Assembly (NCBI GenBank): GCA_033391075.1
Contig: JAWPMV010000001.1
Coordinates: 2,418,001 to 2,482,000 of the forward strand
Reading direction: 5' to 3'
From: Bacteroidia bacterium
Lineage (GTDB): Bacteria > Bacteroidota > Bacteroidia > J057
DNA length: 64,000 bases
Shown here: piece by piece, positions 46,952-54,591 of the stretch
How the letters are laid out: the number at the start of each line of letters is the position of its first letter
Position numbering within the stretch: position 1 is the stretch's first letter
Position numbers and translations under genes: made by a program
Notes under the pieces: generated by a model
Told to the model about the DNA's origin: nothing
The model's database searches: none
Seen by the model: only the letters and a program-made list of their open reading frames with translations

Positions 46952-49558
46952 ATGCTTTCTAAATTTAATATATCTATTGTTCTGGGTTTACTTGGATTAC
47001 TCCTCTTAATCACCCAATGTGCGCCTCCAGAAATCTCAGCACCAAGACTTGATCGACTTGATCCAACAGAAGGTTCAGTAGGAGAAGTTGTTATTATTTG
47101 GGGGGAATTCATGCATCACACTACTTCTGTGATTTTGGATGGGGAAGAGCTTAATTTTTCTCCGGGCCAGACTCCGGAAGAGGAGATTTTTTTCATTATC
47201 CCTGAATCTTTGGAACTGGGAGATCACCTTGTGTATGTAGAATCCGTTTCAGGCAAGTCCAATACCTTGAATCTGAAAGTAATCAATCCCAGACCAATTA
47301 TTAACTCCGTAAATCTTGAGATAGGAATGCCTGGAGATAGTGTGAAGGTTTGTGGAGAGCATCTGCAAAATTCAGGCTTACTCATCGAACTCCTGGGACA
47401 ACGTATTAACAATTTCACCTATGATGCTCAAGGTTGTCTATTATTTACTGTTCCTGAAGGATTGACAACAAGCTCTGGAGAATTGATCATTACGGTCGAT
47501 GGCCGATCAGATTCAAGACCCTTTTCTGTAAGATCAAGTCCTACAGCTCCTATTATCCAATCAATTATTCCTTCGGTTACTGCGCCTCTGGATACCATTA
47601 AGATTTTTGGAGAAAGCCTTTTGGGTAATGAACTAAAAGTGATTTTTACTCCTTCAATTGAAACGGATGTCCTGGAAAAATCAGATACTCTTGTTAAGGT
47701 GATTGTACCTGTAGATGCCGAAAATGGAAGTGTCAAATTGATTGTAGATGGAGTAGAGACAAATGAATTTTCTATTGTAGTAGTACGTCCGGAAAACCCA
47801 TTGATCGGAAGTATAGCACCTTCTACAGCCTCAATCGGGGATACCGTCGAAATCAATGGGCAGAATTTTGGAGCAGCAGCAGATGTAGTGGAGATCATAT
47901 TTTCGGATAATAAACAAGCGGAAATAGTGTCTCGTACTCCTCAAAAGATTTCTACGATTGTTCCCGCAGATGCGATTACGGGAGAAGTGAAAGTAAAAGT
48001 TAATGAACTGATTTCTTCGGGTTTCTCTTTTACCATTATTCCATTGGGTTTGCCTAGTATAAGTTCAATAAGTCCTGATTCTGCAGCTCAAAACACACTC
48101 TTAAGTATAAATGGGGTAAATCTTGATGGTGCAAACCAAAATATTGTTTTTCAACAAGGAGGAGTAAGGGCAAATGGTAATATAGTGACAGCTAGTCCGG
48201 ATTTGATTTCTGCTAATCTTCCGCAAGCTAATTTTCAGCTAGGAAAGGTAGAAGTCTGGGCCGAAATTGATGGGGATAATTCTGATACCTTGAGTTTTGA
48301 TTTTGTTCCTCCTCCTTCTATTGCTTTAATAAATGGCGGAAATTCTGTCAACAATGGAGCTATAATTGAAATTCAGGGCGAAAATTTCATCCCTTCTATC
48401 AATAATCCTGTTAAAGTATTCTTTTCCTCTACCGGTGCAACAGAAGGAGTTATAACAGGAAGAACAAATACCAAGATTGATGTGAGAGTTCCGATTGATG
48501 CCATTACGGGCGTTGTAAGGATTCTTACACCCTACGGAGAAGTAAGCGATTCCATTTTCTTGCAATCATTGAGCAAGATTAGTGCTGTCCAGCCTTCCAA
48601 CAATGCGCCCAACTATCCTATTTTGATTTATGGAGAGAATCTGGATCAGGTTAATGAATTGAAATTTGGAAACCTTACGGTAAACACAGGCTTTCAATAT
48701 TCAGCCGCTTGTAATTGTTTGGGAGGAAATATACCGGATGGAGTAGGCCTTGGAAATCTTGATATTAGGACAGGCGTAAATGGAAGCTTTAGTAGTCCTT
48801 TCGCATACAATATCAATGCTAATTTACCAGCTGTAAGTGCACCTGGTTCACCCGTAATTCTCCCGACACCGCCTCCTGGAGTATCCATGGGATCCTTTCA
48901 AAATGGTTGGATAGTCGCATATGGCCCTGGACCGAATGGACCGGATAGTGTGAGGGAAGGCCGATTCGCTCTGGCAGGCGATATTGTTTTCAATAGTCCA
49001 AATGCTGATGGATTTTATGTAATAGTAGATGAGGACAATAATAATGATACAGTAGGGTTTTTCTCTGAATTTGGTGATACAAGCCGTTTGGTCATCAATA
49101 ACCAGATTTATATTGGAAAGCAAAATAGCGTGTATATGGGAGATTCCGTTTATTATAATGATTACCAGGGATTTATCCCCAATATGGTTTACACGCCTCT
49201 CAATAGTGGCAAGCAAGTAGAATTGGTCTTCCCTGGAATTCTGACCAATGTAGCTGTTGCTTCAAATAGTACTCAATATATTCTTACCATAAGGGGTAAG
49301 TATTTTCTAAGACGTGAATTTGATCCCCTTTTTCCCATATATTCGGAATCTGGTTTTTATGAGTTCACAAGTGGAGGAAATACGATAAGTATTCCAAGTT
49401 TTGGAAGCAATCCTGCTGAAATTGATGAATTAATTTGGAATTCATATAATGAAATCGTCCTTAAAATAAAAAAATCTGATATACCTCCAGGAACCTATGA
49501 TTTTTCTATTGATGTTTTTGGTGGATTTACTAATGATATATCAATAATGCTACCTTAG
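46952..49558 (+). CDS. IPT/TIG-repeat lipoprotein
   Basis: An 868-residue protein with a lipoprotein signal peptide (hydrophobic stretch then LLITQCAPP, lipidated cysteine at residue 24). Six or seven IPT/TIG immunoglobulin-like domains (about residues 33-590) carry the family pattern PxIxxIxPxxxxxGDTVxIxGxxF. The last 280 residues are strand-rich and unassigned. IPT/TIG lipoproteins in this phylum usually bind glycans at the cell surface, often beside TonB-dependent transporters, but no SusC/SusD pair is present. It is 21 bases after the barrel protein gene, implying co-transcription. Confidence 0.82.
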   Translation: MLSKFNISIVLGLLGLLLLITQCAPPEISAPRLDRLDPTEGSVGEVVIIWGEFMHHTTSVILDGEELNFSPGQTPEEEIFFIIPESLELGDHLVYVESVSGKSNTLNLKVINPRPIINSVNLEIGMPGDSVKVCGEHLQNSGLLIELLGQRINNFTYDAQGCLLFTVPEGLTTSSGELIITVDGRSDSRPFSVRSSPTAPIIQSIIPSVTAPLDTIKIFGESLLGNELKVIFTPSIETDVLEKSDTLVKVIVPVDAENGSVKLIVDGVETNEFSIVVVRPENPLIGSIAPSTASIGDTVEINGQNFGAAADVVEIIFSDNKQAEIVSRTPQKISTIVPADAITGEVKVKVNELISSGFSFTIIPLGLPSISSISPDSAAQNTLLSINGVNLDGANQNIVFQQGGVRANGNIVTASPDLISANLPQANFQLGKVEVWAEIDGDNSDTLSFDFVPPPSIALINGGNSVNNGAIIEIQGENFIPSINNPVKVFFSSTGATEGVITGRTNTKIDVRVPIDAITGVVRILTPYGEVSDSIFLQSLSKISAVQPSNNAPNYPILIYGENLDQVNELKFGNLTVNTGFQYSAACNCLGGNIPDGVGLGNLDIRTGVNGSFSSPFAYNINANLPAVSAPGSPVILPTPPPGVSMGSFQNGWIVAYGPGPNGPDSVREGRFALAGDIVFNSPNADGFYVIVDEDNNNDTVGFFSEFGDTSRLVINNQIYIGKQNSVYMGDSVYYNDYQGFIPNMVYTPLNSGKQVELVFPGILTNVAVASNSTQYILTIRGKYFLRREFDPLFPIYSESGFYEFTSGGNTISIPSFGSNPAEIDELIWNSYNEIVLKIKKSDIPPGTYDFSIDVFGGFTNDISIMLP

Positions 49559-49611
49559 GGATTTACGATCTGGAATCTTTATTCTCTTAGCCCGAAATAT
49601 TATCTATACCG

Positions 49612-50391
49612 ATGTTAAAAAAGCTTTATGTAATTTCTCTTTTTCTTTGCCTTTTGTTTTTTAGTGGAATAGCCCAGCGATCTAAAGAATGGCAGGATAA
49701 AAATGATCGAGGAAATCGATTTGAAGGAGAATATTTTGATAGAGACATAGGTAATCTTGCCATAGATCTCTTGTCTTTTTTTTCACCGGGAGATCATTAT
49801 GTATTTGGGGAAGATCAAAGACTGGAAGTACATTTCTATAATCCCGATAGTGGTCAATATAAGTTAGTTGCCAAGGAAATAGATGTACGTCAGTTTTATT
49901 GGATGGAAGATAAGAATAGTTCCTCCAGAAATGGATGGAATACTTTTTCAGGATGGCCAGTGGATTATTTACTAAAAAGCCTGGAGATCAATAGAAAGAA
50001 TCTGGGACTCTTGGTTAATCTGGGAAAGCCTAACGAGAAAATAATAAGTCCTGCCTATTTAGGCATAGCAGAAAAATCAGATAAAGATTCCTTTAAACCA
50101 TTTTATGTGGCTCATTTTGTATTGGGCACCTCTGCAGAAAAAGGAAGTTGGAAACTTTATCAAGGCAAAGGGAGGAGAGCAGGCACCCTAATTCAGGAGC
50201 GAAAACTTTCATCAAAAGATGGTTCAAGTCCATTTGCTATTTATATTATGAAAAAATTACTTCCCCAAAGTGGTTGGTATACTATGGAATTAAATTTCAC
50301 CAGCCTGGAAAGAAATAATTCAGAAAAAAGTGAGTCAAAAGAAGAAGTTATGACCTATGCTTTTAGCTTCTATCATCATATAATTGAATAA
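49612..50391 (+). CDS. Secreted protein of unknown function
   Basis: A 259-residue protein with a signal peptide (about 1-22, ending FFSGIAQ). The mature part is mixed and strand-rich, with charged termini and no catalytic motif or cysteine pairs that I can identify. It lies 53 bases after the TIG lipoprotein gene and 45 bases before the second caspase gene on the same strand, so it may belong to that envelope/protease cluster. A terminator-like hairpin (50404-50431) follows its stop. Confidence 0.65.
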   Translation: MLKKLYVISLFLCLLFFSGIAQRSKEWQDKNDRGNRFEGEYFDRDIGNLAIDLLSFFSPGDHYVFGEDQRLEVHFYNPDSGQYKLVAKEIDVRQFYWMEDKNSSSRNGWNTFSGWPVDYLLKSLEINRKNLGLLVNLGKPNEKIISPAYLGIAEKSDKDSFKPFYVAHFVLGTSAEKGSWKLYQGKGRRAGTLIQERKLSSKDGSSPFAIYIMKKLLPQSGWYTMELNFTSLERNNSEKSESKEEVMTYAFSFYHHIIE

Positions 50392-50403
50392 ATAAAATTT
50401 AGT

Positions 50404-50431
50404 GTTCAGTAAATCTGCTTGCTGAACTTTT
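50404..50431 (+). terminator. Hairpin with short T tract before the second caspase gene
   Basis: GTTCAGTAA (50404-50412) pairs with TTGCTGAAC (50419-50427) as a 9-bp stem with one G-T, a 6-base loop and TTTT (50428-50431), ending six bases before the caspase ATG. It may reduce read-through or hide the start site. Its place suggests that caspase output is kept low. Confidence 0.4.
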
Positions 50432-50436
50432 GCCAG

Positions 50437-52368
50437 ATGCCGGAATCAGAATCAAGAGCTTTTGAAATCAAGTATAAGGACGGAGGACTAAAAATCCCCC
50501 GTGGCAATAATTATTTGCTAATCATTGGGATTGATGACTATATGCATGTTGGCAAGCTCCAGAATGCCGTTCGGGATGCAAAAGCATTTAAGAAACTCTT
50601 AATCGATAAGTATCATTTTTCTGAGGAATACGCTCTTTGTCTTTTTGACAATGAGGCTACTTATTCTCGTATTGATCAGGGATTAAGGAGTTTACACAAA
50701 AAAATAAAAAAAGGGGACAATCTATTGATCTATTTTAGTGGCCATGGCCACTATGATGAATTTTATGGAGATGGATATTGGATTCCGGTAGATGCTCAAT
50801 ATGAAGACAATAGAGGCTATTTTTCGTATAAAGATATAATCAGTGCGCTGGCTAAAATCGAAAGCCAGCATACCTTCATGATTGTTGACTCCTGCTATTC
50901 TGGGGCGGTTCTGGTTGAAAACACCCGTGATTCAAATGGCCATGATCCCCGTGAAAAAGATCCCAGTCGCTGGATATTGGCTTCTGGAAGGAATGAAGTT
51001 GTGCCTGATGGAAAAGTAGGAGGACATAGTCCTTTTGCGGTTCAACTCCTGGACACCCTCGACCGTTATGCAGATGAAGGCATCTCTGTCCTTTCCCTGG
51101 TAGATAAAGTTACCCGTTCTACTATACATAATGGGAAACAGAAACCCATAGGAAGGCCCATTCAGAATACGGGTGATAAAGGAGGCCAATTCATTTTTTA
51201 CCCCAAATCCATGGATCTTGGGAAAGTGAGTATGAAATCGCTTCCAGAGACTCAGAATCCCTCCATTAACTCTCGTGAAATACATGCTGTAAAAACTAAA
51301 AAGAAAGCATCCTTTGGACCTTTACTCTTAAGCCTATCACTATTATTCGCGGCAATACTTGGACTAGCATTCTCTGCTTTCGTTCCCAAGAAAAATCTCA
51401 GGATAAAAGCTGAAATTGAAGCGGAACAATTTTCCTTTCAGCAGAAAGAGGGAACTTATAATTTTCGGGGAATACCATTAACCTATTGCCGGTTTACAGA
51501 TTTTGAAAAAATCAGCCTGGAGGCAGATAAATTTACTTTTAATAGATCTGGAAACGTGATAAATAGAAAGCTGGAAAATGAGTTGAGTTTTGAATCCATG
51601 GGGGAGAAAGGTATTTCTACCCCAATTAGATCTTCATTACTATTTGAAAGCTTGCAGATTTCTGAAGGGAGTAAACTTAACTTCAGCAGAATTGATCCAG
51701 ATAAATTTTCATCCAGAATTAAGGTGGGGATTGAACAGGATAATCCTGAAAAGATCGTAATGAGTTATCTGGATTCAGCCAATTTAGAATTGGAGTACAT
51801 AGATTTTTCTAGCCAGGAAGATATCGGTTTCATTGATGAGCTGAGTAGCCTGACCATATTTGGTCCGGCAGTTTCTGCCAGAAGACAAATTAGCGTATGG
51901 CCATCAAACTCTTTTAGTTTGAGTTTTGATATAAATGATTCAGAGGATTCTGTGCAATTGAATACAGGAGAAATAGGGTTAAGTAAGCCTCACTTTTTTA
52001 AACGAGAAAATTCCAATGAAAATGTTCCTGTTTCTTCTATAATTTCGGGCAAAATCTTCTTTCTTAATCAGGATCAGGAAATCTATAAAAGTCATACGCT
52101 TAGTTCAGGAGAAAAACTTGCGCTCATCGGAGATAAAGAATTTAACTTGTCAAAAATGCTTCTTAGCGAGAAGGGATACTCTCTAGAGCTGGACGCTGTA
52201 CCTGAAAGGGTGGAAATAGATGGGGCGAATATTTTGAATCCACCCTATATAAATTGGCTATGGCAAAACCATAGACTTCTATTCCTGATTTCTGTATTTA
52301 TCTATTTCTTTTTGTTTTTATTATCACTGCCACCTTTGCGCAAGAAAATGATAGGAATTTTCAAATAG
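50437..52368 (+). CDS. Membrane-anchored caspase-family protease
   Basis: A 643-residue protein with start at ATG 50437 (an in-frame TTG at 50419 is less likely). The N-terminal caspase domain (about 20-255) begins NNYLLIIGIDDYMHVG and has catalytic H103 in YFSGHGHYDEF and C153 in IVDSCYSGA. With no signal peptide this domain stays in the cytoplasm. A membrane segment (about 292-316), a strand-rich region of about 290 residues that should be periplasmic, and a second membrane segment (about 610-631) with a basic tail follow. This two-span layout could let an envelope signal control the protease inside. It shares little with the cytosolic caspase outside the core. Confidence 0.85.
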   Translation: MPESESRAFEIKYKDGGLKIPRGNNYLLIIGIDDYMHVGKLQNAVRDAKAFKKLLIDKYHFSEEYALCLFDNEATYSRIDQGLRSLHKKIKKGDNLLIYFSGHGHYDEFYGDGYWIPVDAQYEDNRGYFSYKDIISALAKIESQHTFMIVDSCYSGAVLVENTRDSNGHDPREKDPSRWILASGRNEVVPDGKVGGHSPFAVQLLDTLDRYADEGISVLSLVDKVTRSTIHNGKQKPIGRPIQNTGDKGGQFIFYPKSMDLGKVSMKSLPETQNPSINSREIHAVKTKKKASFGPLLLSLSLLFAAILGLAFSAFVPKKNLRIKAEIEAEQFSFQQKEGTYNFRGIPLTYCRFTDFEKISLEADKFTFNRSGNVINRKLENELSFESMGEKGISTPIRSSLLFESLQISEGSKLNFSRIDPDKFSSRIKVGIEQDNPEKIVMSYLDSANLELEYIDFSSQEDIGFIDELSSLTIFGPAVSARRQISVWPSNSFSLSFDINDSEDSVQLNTGEIGLSKPHFFKRENSNENVPVSSIISGKIFFLNQDQEIYKSHTLSSGEKLALIGDKEFNLSKMLLSEKGYSLELDAVPERVEIDGANILNPPYINWLWQNHRLLFLISVFIYFFLFLLSLPPLRKKMIGIFK

Positions 52369-52383
52369 GTATATCTCAAATCC

Positions 52384-53607
52384 TTATTCCTTCTCAATCA
52401 ACTCAATCAGCAAGTCAACGGCCTCTCTCACAAATGCCGGATCTTCTGCATGAGTTTCTCTTTCCACCACCTGAATATTGCTAGGTAAATTGTCTCTGAG
52501 ATAATCGAAAAAGGCCTTGTCAGAGGCGGGATCTTCCAATATACCTCCTGGTATGGAGTATCGCCCTACGCCCTTTTTGGGGAACATGAAGTAGGCTTTG
52601 TCTTTGGTATGTTGAAGGCGTTCTACGATGCTTTTCGCTACACGAACGATTTCTTCCTCATTGAGTCGAGGAACAAAGACTACGGGGCTATGAAATACGA
52701 TTTGATGGTCTTTGAATTCATCCGGTACGACATTGGGTTCTACCAGGATTCCTAAGTGCTCAGCTCCTCCCGGACAGAGTACCTGTGGCAATCCTAGTTT
52801 GCCCGCGACTGTCAGACGCTCCGGACCACCAGCCCTAAGAACGCTCCAGACATCGTCCGCAATTTCCCCCATAGCATAATCGAAAACGGCTCCAATAATG
52901 CCTTCTTTCATCATCTGTTCCATGGCCTGTCCACCACTTCCCACTGCATGGAAAACGATGACCTCATAACCTTTGGATTCAATGTATTTGATAGCCTCTA
53001 TCGCACCATTGGTAAGGACTCCCAAATTGGACATGCCGATCAGGGGCTTATCCGCTTTCTCCATTTTAAATTTGGTCTCAACGGATGCCATTCCACAAGC
53101 AGCTGCAGCGGCATTGGCGAGTATCTTTCGGGTAAACGGATTGAGTTTCAAGATGTCGCTCACCGATGGCATCATGGTAATGTCCTTGATGCCTACGAAG
53201 CCACTGGTATCTCCGGATGCAATGGTCGAAACCATGATCTTGGGAAAACCATAGGGGAGGGCCTGCATGATGTTACAACAGGTAGAAGTTCCCTGAGTTC
53301 CTCCGAGTCCCAATACGGCATGCACTTCATCCTTTACAATGCGGGAATTCAGAATATTGATACAACCCTGAACTACAAAGGGATTGGATTTCTCACGAGT
53401 CGGGTCTTTCAAAAGTTCGGATAAATCTCCTCCTCCGGTTTTAACAACTTCCTCTCTGCTGATAGTGGCTTCAATGCCTGGCGTACCCACAACCCCGATG
53501 TCTATCAATAAAGCTTTGTCGCCTCTGGCTTCAATTTCATCCACCAAAAATCCAGCCTCCTGGTCTTTGGTATCCAGGGTTACGAGTAGTGCAATAGTCT
53601 TGGACAT
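52384..53607 (-). CDS. UPF0261 / Tm-1-like ATP-binding protein
   Basis: A 407-residue cytoplasmic protein of the UPF0261 family, named after the N-terminal half of the tomato antiviral protein Tm-1. Visible family features are the opening IALLVTLDTKDQEAGFL, the glycine-rich nucleotide-binding block GLGGTQGTSTCC (about residues 101-112), VSTIASGDTSGFVG and FDYAMGEIADD. The biochemical activity of this family is not settled. It follows the PEP-hydrolase-like gene by three bases, and together the two genes correspond to the two halves of plant Tm-1. Confidence 0.85.
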   Translation of the reverse strand: MSKTIALLVTLDTKDQEAGFLVDEIEARGDKALLIDIGVVGTPGIEATISREEVVKTGGGDLSELLKDPTREKSNPFVVQGCINILNSRIVKDEVHAVLGLGGTQGTSTCCNIMQALPYGFPKIMVSTIASGDTSGFVGIKDITMMPSVSDILKLNPFTRKILANAAAAACGMASVETKFKMEKADKPLIGMSNLGVLTNGAIEAIKYIESKGYEVIVFHAVGSGGQAMEQMMKEGIIGAVFDYAMGEIADDVWSVLRAGGPERLTVAGKLGLPQVLCPGGAEHLGILVEPNVVPDEFKDHQIVFHSPVVFVPRLNEEEIVRVAKSIVERLQHTKDKAYFMFPKKGVGRYSIPGGILEDPASDKAFFDYLRDNLPSNIQVVERETHAEDPAFVREAVDLLIELIEKE

Positions 53608-53610
53608 AAT

Positions 53611-54474
53611 CTATTTTTTATCAGGGAATCTAAGATCAGCAAATTCCTTTGCAGTAGAATATACAGCTTTTTCAATCGGAATCCTTTCGGTAGAAGAACC
53701 CGTCCAAATGCCATCACAGCTGGTATGATTCAGGATATATTGGGCGTCTACCGGATTTTCTAAAGCTGCTCCATGAGCAATCAACATGATATCCGGTTTT
53801 ATCTTCCTCAATACTTTATTTGCTTCTTCTGTACGGGCTGCCGTTTCTTCAATTGTTTCTCCAGAATCATATCCTTTCAAGCCTCCTTTGGTTGTACCTG
53901 CATGAAAACAAAAGATGTCGGGCATCGATTCTTCAACCATACGAATGCTGTCCTCCATATTGAAGGCCAGACCTACGGAAACCATTTCCATTTCTTTGGC
54001 CAATTTCAGCATCTCGATCTCATTATCGAGTGTAATCCCACTTTTGGTCAGTACCTTAAATATTTCGCTATCCTTATCTACATAGCTAATAGAGGGACCG
54101 ATATTAGAAACTGAAAAAACTCCGATTTTTTTCAAATCTTCCAAAAACCAACGCATGTCCTTCAAGGGATCATTGGCATTTATACAGGCGCAGATAAAAG
54201 CATCACCCTTGATTGCAGGCATGATATCTTCGCGCGTGTAGTCAAAGGTTTGCTTATTTGAATCCAGGATGGGCCAAAGCATAGACATGGTTCCCATTCC
54301 ATTGGCTCGCAATCTTGCACCTGAAAATGTATTGATACAATCAGCACCGGCCTTTTCCAGTAGACTCGCAACCAATCCACTGCCCGCACTGGCAATGAAT
54401 ATGGGAATATTATTGTCGACCTTCTTTTTCAACTTGGCCATTATTTCTTCACGGGAGGTACGTGGGACTATCAT
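53611..54474 (-). CDS. PEP-hydrolase-like TIM-barrel protein (Tm-1 C-terminal half)
   Basis: A 287-residue TIM-barrel protein of the phosphoenolpyruvate mutase/hydrolase-like family. Features are the opening SREEIMAKLKKKVDNN, IASAGSGLVA, and the C-terminal IAHGAALENPVDAQY and GIWTGSSTERIPIE blocks. The substrate is unknown. It is located immediately upstream of the UPF0261 gene and separated from the aldolase-dehydrogenase gene by a strong hairpin repeat (54483-54589), so it probably starts a new transcript or is an end-processed part of the operon. Confidence 0.8.
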   Translation of the reverse strand: MIVPRTSREEIMAKLKKKVDNNIPIFIASAGSGLVASLLEKAGADCINTFSGARLRANGMGTMSMLWPILDSNKQTFDYTREDIMPAIKGDAFICACINANDPLKDMRWFLEDLKKIGVFSVSNIGPSISYVDKDSEIFKVLTKSGITLDNEIEMLKLAKEMEMVSVGLAFNMEDSIRMVEESMPDIFCFHAGTTKGGLKGYDSGETIEETAARTEEANKVLRKIKPDIMLIAHGAALENPVDAQYILNHTSCDGIWTGSSTERIPIEKAVYSTAKEFADLRFPDKK

Positions 54475-54482
54475 AGGGAGAG

Positions 54483-54589
54483 TGTGTTAAAGTGTTAGAG
54501 TGTTAGAGTGTTATGGTGTTAAAGAAATTATGGTGTTGGTGTGTTGGAGTATTGGCGTTATTTATAATTTGACTCCAACACACCAGCAC
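54483..54589. repeat. GTGTTAGA tandem repeat with long hairpin
   Basis: An 8-base unit, GTGTTAGA, is repeated about four times with variation (54492-54521). It is followed by an 18-bp stem, GTGTTGGTGTGTTGGAGT (54533-54550) with ACTCCAACACACCAGCAC (54572-54589), containing one G-T pair and a 21-base loop. It lies directly after the stop of the aldolase-dehydrogenase gene (minus strand) and may end or stabilise that transcript. A relative is found at 14964-15031. Confidence 0.65.
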
Positions 54590-54591
54590 GT

